NCBI GenBank assembly: GCA_028023455.1 | Contig: JAQFVV010012498.1 | Span: 872,001 to 936,000 of the forward strand | Reading direction: 5' to 3' | Origin: Epiperipatus broadwayi | Taxonomy: Eukaryota; Onychophora; Udeonychophora; Euonychophora; Peripatidae | DNA: 64,000 bases | Part shown: one piece after another, positions 12,000 through 23,677 of the stretch | Numbering within the stretch: the stretch's first letter is position 1 | Layout: each line of letters begins with the position of its first letter | Notes under the pieces: model-generated | What the model was told of the DNA's origin: nothing | Database searches by the model: none | The model's input: the letters and a program-made list of their open reading frames with translations, nothing else | Position numbers and translations under genes: made by a program

Positions 12000-14125
12000 A
12001 CTAATATGCCAGCCATTTGCGAAGTAGTAGACCCTGCATTACAATAAATGATGCACTGAATGCATGTCGATTTATATGAAAGTTAAGTTATTTATGAAAG
12101 CAAATATTAATGAAAATTTGACACGCATTCATTGTTCCAAGCGATCATAGATTTAAACTTTGAAAATTGAGACAATTATGAGCATGCAATAATTAAATAA
12201 TAACTATAGATAGAATGTAGATTTGAGAAATACGCACCCAAGAAAGATAGAGTGAGGTAAGCTAGATTATTAGAGAAATTTACACATTAGGTTAATTATT
12301 CAATTTTAGTTATACAAATGATAGTTTTTACATTTTATAATTTAGATAAGTATTATGAAGAAGAGCTATAGCATATTATTAGAGTACTCTAGAGTTTGAA
12401 CACAGACAGGTACCTGTTTTACAAGAAGTTTTCTGATTCCATTAGTTTAGCAGCAAAAAGTTCACGAATGGCAATTCTTTCTTGTATTTAGATATTTAAT
12501 TTACTTTCACAGCAGCAGCAGCTTTTTCATTTATTTCAGGCAGCAAATCTTCATGGTGAATTTATGACAGGCAATGGAAAGTTCAGCATCCAGTAGGCCA
12601 TCTCCCGATGGAGAATAATCTAGGTGCTTTTACTTGGTCATACCTTGGCAGGAACAATTTATTTTTATATTTTGGAGACTCTCAGTGATCGAGAGCAAAG
12701 CTAAAGTTTTAGTGAATGTCTCCAGAAAGTCTAAGATGGCCTCTCTTTTTTTATCTTGATCTTTCACAGTTTTGTTAAGATATTTTAGGTTCTACTTAAT
12801 CTGCCCTGAGGATAATCAACGCATTTTGTTGGTTTTTAATTAAAGAAAGCTGCCGTTCTATTGTTTACATTTTACATTTACTAATTATACTTTGGGGAAT
12901 TTTTCTTTAATTAATCTATTATCTATCACTGACCGATGCTTTTCAATTTCAAAGACAAAAAGGGAACATAAGATTATTTTAACTTTTAATTAAATATTAC
13001 ATCAGATTTTTTTAGAATTATTATTAAATGAAATTTAAACAAAGCAATAAATACGAACTTTATAATCCAAAATAAATGATTAAAATTATACAAAATTATA
13101 TAACTAAAAGAAATCTAAATTATATTATTTTATCCCTATTTATTGCGTTTAATTTGAGATCGAAATGTGTGCATGTTTATGCTGAATTCTACATATATTT
13201 ATACATTTTAATATTACTACACACGCAATTCGATACCAAAAAGTTTAAATTTGGGTGGGATAGACCGGTCAGTGAGAGACGACAGAAAAAGGTGAAACTT
13301 AAGATTCGAATACTAATCTTACTGTTTCAATGTGTTAAATAATTCCTATGCAAGGAAAAGCTTTTATTAACTGGACTTGCAGACTTTTTGTGCCACATTC
13401 TTAAGTAAAATTTAATTTGTCTCATTTGTCTTCTATTTGTAAATTATATGTATTTTTCATGATATGTTCAGTTATATTTCAAATAATGTTTTAAAATACA
13501 TATTAAATTAGAATGTTTTCTTAGTACAAATTGAAAAAATTAATTTTGTAATCCAGGTAACTAAATTATTAAAAAATCTTTTAGCACTTGGAAATAAATA
13601 CATTTGGAAATAATTTATTGATTAATTCTTCTAAGTTTATAGCAACTCATATTCAAAGAAATATATCTGGAAATTTTATGTATATTATATATCTAAACAA
13701 TTATTATTAATTTAAGTTAATGGCTTAATGTTCCTTTTATATATCTGACTGATGATATGGTGATTGAATATCTGGTTTTCATAAACTGAGAGAATTACTG
13801 TTTCCACTGCCTGAATTCTATAGTTGATTTGTAATGAAGTTACATTATATGCAGGCTTGTTGATTCATTGTTGTATTCAGAAATTAGATAATATCCTGTA
13901 GGTTTCTTCTCGTTGCAGATGTTTGTATAATTATAAATAATACTTTAATCATTGCTGAGCATATATGCATGCATACTTAAAGCTACTTTAATATTATTAT
14001 AATAAATATGATATACCAAAGTGAGATTGATCATAAATAATAATCATTTTTATAGTCTAGTTTAAGACTCAATTTTGCATCATTATATATTTATTGGCCC
14101 AAGAGATAATACTGTCTTACATTCC

Positions 14126-14164
<39 letters not shown>

Positions 14165-16081
14165 CAAAACAGGTTTTTACATGGTATGATAATAAGTTAA
14201 CTAGGTCATCCTAATGGGTAAGAGTCTATGTAGGATTTCTGCATGTATACACACATGCACACTTCAATATCATTCCTGTTAGATGGGGTATTAATACTCA
14301 AATGTGTATCAAACTATATCCATATACTCTCCTCATTCTTATCATCTTTAATTTCTGTTATTCCCAGATTTCAAACTCAGGAAGAATCTGCATAGTCATC
14401 TAGTTCAGGGTATATTAATATCACTTAATATGCAGGTATGCGCAAACATGTATGAATATATGAGGATATGTGGGAGTATGACAACATGTGTAAATGTGTG
14501 AGAATATATGATAATTGAATACGAAATAAATATAAATTATAGTCTTTAATTTAAATATATGAATTTAACAAGTTTATATACAGTAAGCATAAACTTAGTA
14601 ACAAAATTTATAACAAAATATAAATAATTTAATTTAACATTGATGGATATTCTTTGATTATTATTATTTTAATCATGTGTCCAACCCTTTGTTTCCTTCA
14701 GAGAATAACCATTGATGTCCAAATTAGCACAATCGAAAATTATTTTATAACTTATAATTATTTAAATCATCTTTATTTGCTAAATTATTTGATTACAATC
14801 ATAATTTGTCACTATGCCCACTAACTTGATAGATTAATTTACATCAATGATATGTTGATGATATGGGATCTCCCTGCTATACTGTTTGTTCATGATAAAG
14901 TCAGGAAAGACTATATACTAGAAATAGTTAGATAGGTACATTGAAAACAATTAACTTAATGATTAATACTAACAAACAAAAAACATAAATAATGGTGTTA
15001 CTGTACAAGTGTTGGCAAGTAATATATACCCTTTTCATCCATATTGAAGAAAAAAGATAAACAAAATAATTTACATAAAATAAATAATTAAAATTTATTA
15101 CATCAACTTATTAAATGTAATTTGAGAGTTCATATGGAAAATGTCCTAGCAAAAGATTATAATCATTCTCCTTAATCCATTCCAGGTTATAGGTGGTAAG
15201 ATTCAAATGTTCTAGAACATCCATTATGTCACTTATAATTTCTCTCCTTAGAAGATCTGCTTTGAGATATAGTTTGTCGATTCATTTCTTAATAATAAAT
15301 TTGACGTTTCACAGCATAGATGGTAAATGCTAGGTTGATTCCATTTATTATAGCTCCATAGATGACGACTTTCTTCCCCTGATGTCGCTTTGTGATTAGT
15401 AATGCATGGTTGTCTATTGCTATTTATATATATTTAGGAGAATATCTTGAGTGAAGTTAAAACAATATTTTTGCTATGAGATATCCTGAATTAAAGTTAA
15501 TTCAATCTCTGGCTTAAAGTTAGAAATACTTTGGAAATGTCGAATAATTTGAATTTAATTTTGGAGATTTCACTTTAAAATTTCTCAGCTAGATTTGAAT
15601 CTATATATCTTTTATTTTTTTACTGAATATCCAAAGGGTTGTTTCCATTAATATTTCACTCTAATGATGGCTGAATTCATTATTCAAGCTGCAAGTTTGG
15701 TTTCTCAATTTAAACTTTATGCAGATTGTTCAGCCAATGAGATTTTTTTTGTTTAATCTTTGAGAAGAAGCTCGTTGGTTTTTATATTTCTCTCATTGCC
15801 AAAATGAGGATGTTTTATTATTGTAATGCTAACGAAATATATAAGTTAAAGCTACATATATAATCGTGTTACATATTTTTATTTTAAGAAAAAAAAGAAG
15901 AAGGACATGATTAATTTATTAATAAAATGAAATAAAGAAAAGAAAATAATAATAGTGTTAACTTTCTTTTTAAGAAACGTAATTGTATCAAAAGTAAATG
16001 ATTGTGAATACAATTTTTTTTTAAGAGAATAAAAATTTAGGATTGGAGCGGGGGGGGGGTAGATTTGGCTATCTTAATATA
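12000..16081. other. AT-rich noncoding DNA
   Basis: No gene is supported. It contains a (TA)n tract near 14132-14158 and several poly-A/T stretches. The 88-residue frame at 13076-13342 has no recognisable domain and biased composition. Confidence 0.45.
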
Positions 16082-16310
16082 TATATATGAGCACTTATAG
16101 CATATATGTGTGGAGATGGTAATCTGGACCAACTGATGATTGCTGGTTTAGCATGAAATACGCATATTGGTGATTATTTATCTTTTCAACATATATGTGT
16201 TCAAGTGTCTCAGTATTATGAGATAATGTGGAGAGTGGTGGCTCATGTGAAAGTCTGTGCTCATATACCCTATATATTACATATATAGACACAGGTATAT
16301 AATAAGCCTG
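16082..16310 (+). mobile_element. Hammerhead/tRNA-like repeat (family 2, copy A)
   Basis: A single plus-strand copy of the repeat also found inverted at 5239-5590 and on the minus strand at 35505-35705. The order is leader (GAGCACTTATAG...), hammerhead core, a tail containing ATATATGTGTTCAAGTG, then a degenerate tRNA-like part in which the box B is no longer clear. It lies next to a (TA)n tract. It is non-coding; the minus-strand frame here is a by-product. Confidence 0.6.
16120..16176 (+). ncRNA. Type I hammerhead ribozyme-like motif (best copy)
   Basis: Core: CTGATGA (16133-16139), GAAA (16155-16158), cleavage triplet ATA (16164-16166). Helix I pairs TAATC...ACCAA (16120-16132, with a three-base bulge) with TTGGTGATTA (16167-16176). 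Helix II is TGCT/AGCA (16141-16144 with 16150-16153) around a GGTTT loop. Helix III is A-U and U-A with an ACGC loop. Every invariant core base is present and all three helices close, so this is the most complete hammerhead candidate in the window. The short helix III resembles the minimal hammerheads of Penelope-like elements. Cleavage is not demonstrated. Confidence 0.65.
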
Positions 16311-16748
16311 TGTGTTTCAGTTATTAAATAAAAGTTGAAAATAGCTCTCCGCTTTATAAGTTACAGGAAAAAACATTTATATATACAAAAATATATATAA
16401 TAATAAGTAAATGTAAAAATCAAAACAAAAGTAATTTGAAAAGGGTAAACTTTTAAATGTAATAAGTAAAAGATTACCGGCTGATAAAAAAAAAAATAGA
16501 GCTAACAATTAAATTAGTTAAAACCATACAAACTATTTCATCAATATAAAATGATGAGATAGTTAGATTAATCTTGAAATGAGATTAGATAGCAGAAAAA
16601 TGCAAGAATTAATTAAACTTGATCTAAGTCATGATAAAGATAGAACGATGGGAGGAAGAAGTATAAAAGAGAGAAGAGAAACAAATTATTAGGCAGTCAG
16701 ATTATTATGCAATTTCAGAGTATAAGTATTATTGCTATTATTATTATT

Positions 16749-17350
16749 AATGCTCTGCTGTGATAATATTAAAAATAAAAAAGAGAAGATGATCAGAAAA
16801 GGTCATTGGAAAAACTCCATGTTTCCAGTACATTAATTCCTTGACCCATTCATCACTGAAGGCTGATTTATCAACATGTGGTATTAAAGAACAATAGGAG
16901 TGTTCAGCTGGTCTTCAGATCCATCAGATGTCCTCAATCTGACCAAATGCCTGACCTGTGTTATCTAAGCTTTTGATATTCTCTCTCTCCTATTGTCAAA
17001 CTGAAGAATAGAAAGGAAACAAGAAACCATCGATGGAAACCAAAAGGCCAATGCTCTGCTGTGATAATATTAAAAATAAAAAAGAGAAGATGATCAGAAA
17101 AGGTCATTGGAAAAACTCCATGTTTCCAGTACATTAATTCCTCGACCCATACATCACTGATGGCTGATTTATCAACATGTGGTATTAAAGAACAATAGGA
17201 GTGTTCAGCTGGTCTTCAGATCCATCAGATGTCTTCAATGTGACCAAATGCCTGACCTGTGTTATGTAAGCTTCTGATATTCTCTCTCTCCTATTGTCAA
17301 ACTGAAGAATAGAAAGGAAACAAGACACCATCGATGGAAACCAAAAGGCC
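16749..17350. repeat. 301-bp tandem duplication
   Basis: The block starting AATGCTCTGCTGTGATAA at 16749 is repeated from 17050 with only scattered substitutions, for two direct head-to-tail copies of about 301 bp. High identity implies a recent local duplication or the start of a satellite. No ORF or RNA motif is recognised; the minus-strand frame at 17185-17403 is not conserved evidence of a gene. Confidence 0.85.
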
Positions 17351-18456
17351 AAGCAGTTGGTAGTCAACAAGTGAAAAGAAAACAAATAGGAAACCTGAAC
17401 CAATGAAAGTGTTGTGTGATATTATAAAACCTAGGTAAATATGCTTTTTATCTCCCATTATAAATGTGTACACATATATGTGATAATGAAATGAACTCTA
17501 ATGGACTATCATAATAATAGCCAAAAGTAATCTTTAGCATTCTTATGTAAACTTATTATATTATGTTATACTTATGTGTGTGTGTGTGTGTAAAATAAAT
17601 ATTGGGTTGCTTTATTGTTACTTGGTTGATTCTCTCTCTCTCTAGTAACTGTGTCACCAGCAAATTAGTTTCTAAATAGTTATATGTATTGGGTAAACAT
17701 GCCAAAGATCCTCCCTCTCAACTAAGAAGAGCAGCTAGCTTGGAATATGTGAAGCACTTAACGGTAGATCTGTCATCAGAGCATGCCGGATATATAAACA
17801 TATTCAGATGATGCTTGAGTTTTGGCTCAAAAGAAATAAAGTGCTTTGAATGGCAGGGTTTGAGTTCAGCAGTCAAGGTTGGATGGCGGTCAGAAAATGT
17901 GATCATGTTATGCATTATATAGCTTGATCTGGCCATGGGGATCATTGATGGCTATGCTATTAATGGTATTCTCCCCTCTGTTTGAAGGGCCAGTCTGTTC
18001 CAATAGTATTAAAAATAATTAAACTGGATATTAAAGTAAAAATGTTAAACTTATTAAAGTTTAAACCCAATTAAACAAGCATAAATAAACAAGTTTATTT
18101 GGATGGAACCAGTTAAATATAATATGATTTTTGATGACTTGAACTAGCAGGTACATGGTTATGATGTAGATTAGTTATTTATGTCATTATTAGTGATTAT
18201 TATATATATAATACATTAATAACAATAAAACATTTATTTGTTACTTCTTTCCTTTAAATACTTTTTCGTTTCTTACTTGTGTCTAATCTATCTGATCATA
18301 TTTCTCTCATACTATTATAATGTATAGGAGTTACATCACAATTGATGAGATGTTTTTAACAAAGGTTAGTGTTCAATATATATGTTTTGTGATTTAATTA
18401 AGATACATATTTGTCATAAGATTAAGTTAGGTGTTTAATTGGAGAAAGCAATTAAT
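17351..18456. other. Noncoding DNA with short microsatellites
   Basis: Contains a (TG)n tract near 17575-17592 and a CT-rich run near 17632-17644. The segment 17710-17950 is of more balanced composition but holds no recognisable product. Confidence 0.4.
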
Positions 18457-18783
18457 GGTTTCTCAAGGATTTTTTTTAATGAATTTTAATTCATTTTCAT
18501 TTATTGGCACTTGGATTTGACTTAGACAAATGGTGTTTTTAAGGAAACTGGAGGTTTGTAAATTCATACCTTACATATATTGTAACGTATGAATTTACAA
18601 ACCTCCAGTTTCATTAAAAACCATTTGTCTAATTCAAATCCAAGTCCATATATATATATATTGTAAGGTATGAATTTACAAACCTCCAGTTTCATTAAAA
18701 ACACCATTTGTCTAATTCAAATCCAAGTGCCAATAAATGAAAATGAATTAAAATTTATTTTAAAAAAACCTTTGAGAGAAACT
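18457..18783. repeat. Foldback element (nested palindrome)
   Basis: The left arm (18457 to about 18590) and right arm (about 18640-18783) are long inverted repeats ending GGTTTCTCAAGG and CCTTTGAGAGAAAC. A third, internal copy of the block ACAAACCTCCAGTTTC lies between them, so one arm appears duplicated. No coding sequence is present. It looks like a non-autonomous foldback or MITE. Confidence 0.7.
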
Positions 18784-18790
18784 ATATATA

Positions 18791-19941
18791 CACCTGGATC
18801 TCGTTTTACGTGATAGATAGATTCCTCAGAAAACACGCGCAAATGAAATCACGCAAAAATAGACGTAACTTACATTGAAAAGGGGGGGATGCGGTCTGTG
18901 ATTTTTCAAAATTTGCGTAAAAGCAAAGCACCAACGTAAAATTACTTTAAAATTCGCGCAAAAAAAAAAAAATAAGGAAATAAAATATAACTAATAAAAA
19001 ATTTCAAATTTGAAAAAAATTGATACAAGACAAACTTTTTTTAACTATAATATTTAATTTTATTCAAAATAATATATTTTATGCATAATTTACAGTACAG
19101 TAATTTACATTTTTTTATACACGTTTTAATTATTCTCGCTATTTGCCGAAAAACATGTTCATTAGCAAACTGGTAAAAAATCAGATTCTCACAAGAGGAA
19201 ATACAACTAGCGCTAAGTTCACTCTCATGTTGTGTTAAGGGTTTTCTATTGACAACGTAATTAGTAATTAATCTTTGAGATGATGATTTTATTAATTGTT
19301 TATGAACTTAGACTTATGATAATAAAAAGACATTTATTCACCACTGCTGGGAAAAATTTAATTAAAACTAACAACTAAAAATTAAATTCTTATTTTTGTC
19401 TTTAATTTTTTAATTTTCAATTCCGTTTAAAAATCAAATTTCGTTTTACATCACATTAATTTCAAGTCGCAATTAAAAATCAGATTTTAATTTTTAATTG
19501 TCAAATTTAATTGTGCCCACTGCTATTACTCACCTTTTAAAAATAAACTTGCAGACACTAAATGATTAATAATTGATTACATTCTTTTTTAAAAAGCAAA
19601 AACAGAATGTGATTTAAAATGCAAAATTAGCATGCACAATGTTTGAACAAATTTACATTATAATCTTGTAAAATTTAATGTGTGTATACATAAAATGTTA
19701 AATCATGATTTTAATGTCATTATTGCATAAAATCTTACTATTATAAAGCACTGAAAATATTGAAATTACTAAGATGAAAGTCGAATTCCAATAATGTGCT
19801 ATTACTTTCAATATAACGTAAGTGCATGAAATTTATTATTTAAATTAATAGCGCATTATCGGAGTTCGACTTCCGGTGAAACACGAATCGCGTAACTTCA
19901 AAATTGTGTTAAATAAGTTCATGGAAAAAGAGACCCAGGTG
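18791..19941. mobile_element. Pogo/Tigger-like DNA transposon, non-autonomous or decayed
   Basis: The ends CACCTGGATCTC (18791) and GAGACCCAGGTG (ending 19941) are terminal inverted repeats flanked by TATATA, consistent with TA target duplication. The subterminal text (CTCGTTTTACGTG, CGCGCAAATGAAATCACGC and, near the right end, ATCGCGTAACTTC) resembles the CpG-bearing 'TTACGCG..AAATCGCG' ends of Tigger/pogo elements. About 1.15 kb is too short for a full pogo-type transposase, and I find no DDE transposase frame inside. Confidence 0.6.
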
Positions 19942-19945
19942 TATA

Positions 19946-21120
19946 TAATATTTAATGTTTTCACGGTTGTATGATGTAGATAAATTATAACTTTTTAGAC
20001 TGTATCGTGTATTAATTTCCATTAAACACTGATATTTCGACGGACTAGCATCCACCATTATCAAGGTTAACTTTTGAAAGAAAAATTGTTAGATCTCAAA
20101 TAATAACATGACTGTGCGAGATGAGAAATGAGATTCAACTTGAAATAGTTCAGGTTTCACAATATGAGGCTTATCAAAATGTTTATTTCCCTCAGTATTT
20201 TCACCTATTAATTTTAAGTTAATATTAGATCAAATAAGTTTCCACATAGCTGGAATATATTGTGTTTCATCAGCCCTATTTAAACCCATAGGTCTCTTTA
20301 ATATTTCAATTGACTCTCACGTGGTTCTTAAATCATATCTTTCCAAATTAGCAAATATTTTTGTATTGTCAAAATCAGATTTGTGACCAATTTCTAAAAA
20401 ATGGGAAGTAAAAACTGATATGCTAATTTTTTGATTAAAAGAATTCCTGTGTTCCTTAATTCTGACATTTATTCATCTATTAGACTGACCCACATAGTTT
20501 CTTGAGCATTGAAAACATGGAATTTCAAAAATTGGTGATTTTTTTATATAAACCTAAAGACAGAATATTTTTGGAACACCAAGGACTTTATGAAATTCCA
20601 TATTTTCAGTGATCAAGAAGCTATGTGGGTCAGTCTAATAGATGAATAAATGTCAGAATTAATGAACATAGAAATGCTTTTAATCAAAAAATTAGCACAT
20701 CAGTTTTTACTTCCGATTTTTTAGAAATTGGTCACAAACCTGATTTTGACAATGCAAAAATACTTGCTAATTTGGAAAGATATGATTTAAGAACCATGAG
20801 AGAGTCAATTGAAATATTAAAGAGACCTACTGGTTTAAATAAGGCTGATAAAGCACAATGTATTCCAGCTATGTGGAAACCTCTCATTTTATCTAATATT
20901 AACTTAAAATTAATAGGTGAAAATACTTAGGGAAATAAACATTTTGATAAGCCTCATATTATAAATGCTGAACTATTTTAAGTTGAATCTCATTTCTCAT
21001 AACACACATAGTCACGCTATTATTTGAGATCTAATGATTTTTCTTTCAAAAGTTAACCTTGATGATGGCGAATGCTAGTCCGTCGAAATATCGGTGTTTA
21101 ATGAAAAATAATACACATAC
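19946..21120. mobile_element. Inverted pair of Penelope-like GIY-YIG ends
   Basis: Two copies of the same 3' end face each other across about 20560. In each, broken frames give a CxxC then YVGQSNR.INVR, EHRNAF/EHRNSF, a FLEIGHK.DFDN block and an ESIEILKRP block. This is the GIY-YIG endonuclease domain at the C terminus of Penelope-like elements (EHR and GH parts clear, one stop after YVGQSNR). Both continue through PAMWK and then into the same 3' terminus, CTTGAT.ATGG ... GTCCGTCGAAATATC. The minus copy is 19946-20565 and the plus copy 20575-21120. The reverse transcriptase part is missing, so both are 5'-truncated. Confidence 0.75.
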
Positions 21121-21148
21121 AGCCCCAAAAGTTATAATATATATATAT

Positions 21149-23069
21149 TATAACTGTTGGGTGTAGGAATTTGCAGTCTTACCGTATCTGCCATACAGGG
21201 CACCACCAGGTTATTTGAACCTGGAAAATTTATATAGTAGGCAGATATGCGCTGTTAAGATCTTAATTTTACATATATGTTTTATTCTGACCATCAGCCC
21301 ATGCCACTAGCTCAGTGAGACACAGAGATTTATAAAATATAAATTCTTATCCAAAGGTATTTTCAATATTAAAAAAATAAAAGAAGCCACTGCCAGTAAT
21401 AACACACACAAACATTTATTAAACATATATAAAACTTAGAAGTATTATTTTAGTCTAATCTTTACTTTTTTTTTTATAAAACATTATAACTTTACTTTAG
21501 ATTTTAATTTACAATTTAACTTTTTATTTTAGAAGTTTGCACAGATGAATTTAATATTTTATTAAGAGTGTTGAGTATGAATAGACTACATAGATTGCAT
21601 TTGAAAAAAAAAATGCTATCCCTGATTTAACCTTAGGACAAAAGTTCACAGTCAAACCAACACCAATCTATCTGATATATCGATGTATTCAATGCAGCAT
21701 GAATATGACAACACAATACCATACTGTCAGGAATACACATCTGAACAGCATGGTTAAAGGGAAGAAATTGTCTCTCATCCAGTACAGGAAAGTTACATCT
21801 GTCTGGCGAGAAGAACAATGAAAAAAACTCCATAGGAAGGGATTGCAGTCCTTTTTTCCATCTTACTATCCCATTTCATGGGCTAAAGGGGTGATACAAG
21901 AAGCAGGGAATACGTCTGCTTCCGATGGTCAGTATGAAATGGGACTTATTTTGCCCAAGTGTGGCGTATAATGTGATCCTGCACGTAGCGGATCTCTCAT
22001 ACTACATTTACTAATTACACCAATATATCCAATCCATTAACCCAATTTAACTACGAAACAAATAACCTAAGATTTACCCTCCCTTAAATTAACTTAACTT
22101 TATGAATCTATACAGCTATTCATGCCTGACTTAAATTTAACATATTTAAATAATTTACTCAATAAATATTAATAATAAAAAAATGGAAATGATTAAATCA
22201 GCAAACTCAAATATTTAAAATTAAACATCAATAATTGATTTTGAAATCTTAAAATTCGGATTAAAGTTCATTTTAAAAATTAGATTTAGTTGATTATTAA
22301 AAGCTTGTCAAATCTTGACAAAAGTTTTTAATTACTTTTTTAAAATTTTTCAGTTCATATCTTACAGTAGAAGAGCTCCCGGTTCCTGCTGCCAATTCCT
22401 GTGCAGTCTTTATTGGTCATATTTTCATGAAAGACCGGTCTGTTTTTCCAGAGATGGCCATAGTTGCTTCAATCTTGGTACTATTTTATTGTAGGACCCA
22501 TATGATTCGGGTCTACAATAGTGCCATTCATAAATTAATAGTCACTTTATTTGAAATAAGAGAGAGTGTGAAAAGTGCCTCTTTTCACCCTTCCCAAAAA
22601 AAATCAAGCTGGAACTGTCTTTAAATTTCAATTGTTTTCTTTTTATAGTAATCCTCTGGATTCACTGAATATAGTTTCCTGTTCCAATCATTTTCATTAA
22701 GGTCTGAGCATTGGTTACTGCTTCTATTGGACATTCTAATTTTTTTAATTCTCTTATCTGATCTTTTTATTTATATAAGAGCCCCAAAGTCTAGTTTGCT
22801 TTTCATTTAATTTATAAAACAATCATTTCCATTTACAGAGATTACATAGGAATCTTTTAACAAAAATATTTTATCTTTAGATCTAAAAAAAAGTACGTTC
22901 AAATACTTTTTTTTTAAAAAAAAAAACTTTTACATCTGTGCAATATATTATATATGTTAAACAACTCTTTTTAATTTTAGATTTTAGTTTATTAATAAAT
23001 TTATTTTTATTTACGAACTTTTTATTTTATTTTTAAATTAATGTAACAGCATATTATATACCATTACTA
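21149..23069 (-). mobile_element. 2-kb LTR-like element, minus orientation (copy 1)
   Basis: The ends on the minus strand read TGTAATGG... to ...CAGTTATA, equivalent to the TGTAACG...CGTTACA ends of copy 2. Copies 2 (23079-25301), 3 (60191-62203) and 4 (62899-63165, partial) are homologous. A TATA box (CTATAAAAAG on the minus strand, 22639-22647) and a downstream hairpin (22568-22588) are in the same order as in copies 2 and 3. TG...CA ends, a promoter-like TATA box and no internal coding domain suggest a solo LTR of unusual length. A long-terminal-inverted-repeat DNA element is the alternative. A minus-strand frame at 21833-21633 is shared with copy 3, but I do not claim it is a gene. Confidence 0.55.
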
Positions 23070-23523
23070 TATATATATTGTAACGAGCACAGACGTTCGT
23101 TACATTGTTTTTTTATATATAATTATTAAACAAGTTAAAATAAAAAGTTCGCATTTAAAAACTTTCTTTAAAAATTAAAAATTGAAATTAAAATATCGTC
23201 TTAAACTCTTATATATTAAATCGCACAGATAATGAAAAATTATTAAAATAAAACTTTATTAAAGAAAATGTATTTTAAAACTAAATTTTAAAAAGATTTG
23301 GAGATGAAATTATATCTTTAAATTTATCTTTAAATATATTTTTGATTTGGAAAACAGGTTAATTAATTAGAAATGGAAATGATTGTTAATTAGTTAAATG
23401 TAAACCAGCCTTCGGCATTTAAATGTAAAAACACCTGTCAGATAAGAAAACAATAAAAACTGTTAGCAAATAAGAAGAAATCCCTATGGAATCGGACCTC
23501 AACGAAAAGGATCATCTCATCGA

Positions 23524-23564
23524 TGACGTAATGTAAATTCAATCCTTCACATTAATATAAAAGG
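23524..23564 (+). promoter_or_regulatory. CRE-like site and TATA box of LTR-like copy 2
   Basis: TGACGTAA (23524-23531) is followed 23 bases later by ATATAAAAGG (23555-23564). TATA words also occur at the matching place in copy 3 (minus strand, 61716-61725) and copy 1 (minus strand, 22639-22647). This conserved spacing suggests the element's RNA polymerase II promoter. Confidence 0.5.
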
Positions 23565-23646
23565 AAAATTTTGGAAATTATTAATCAGTGAGTGACTGGA
23601 AATTGATTGATTATTGACGATGTAACAGCTAGGTGTTAGCGCTGGG

Positions 23647-23677
23647 GGGATTGAAAAAGACGCACAGCTTCAATCCC
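23647..23677 (+). other. Conserved 5'-RNA hairpin in LTR-like element
   Basis: GGGATTGAA (23647-23655) pairs perfectly with TTCAATCCC (23669-23677) around a 13-base loop, about 90 bp after the TATA box. Copy 3 keeps the stem (61603-61612 with 61626-61635). Copy 1 has a different sequence that still pairs (GTGAAAAG/CTTTTCAC, 22568-22588). Paired change between copies suggests the stem mattered in the RNA. Confidence 0.5.

Noticed and set aside
13741-13780. CTGATGA (13749) as a further hammerhead core
   Set aside because: No GAAA and cleavage triplet at suitable distance and no closing helices.
18457-18783. Foldback as hAT MITE because its end reads GGTTTCTCAAGG
   Set aside because: It resembles the hAT end word TTTCTCAA, but the CAGTG start and an 8-bp target duplication are missing, so I left it unclassified.
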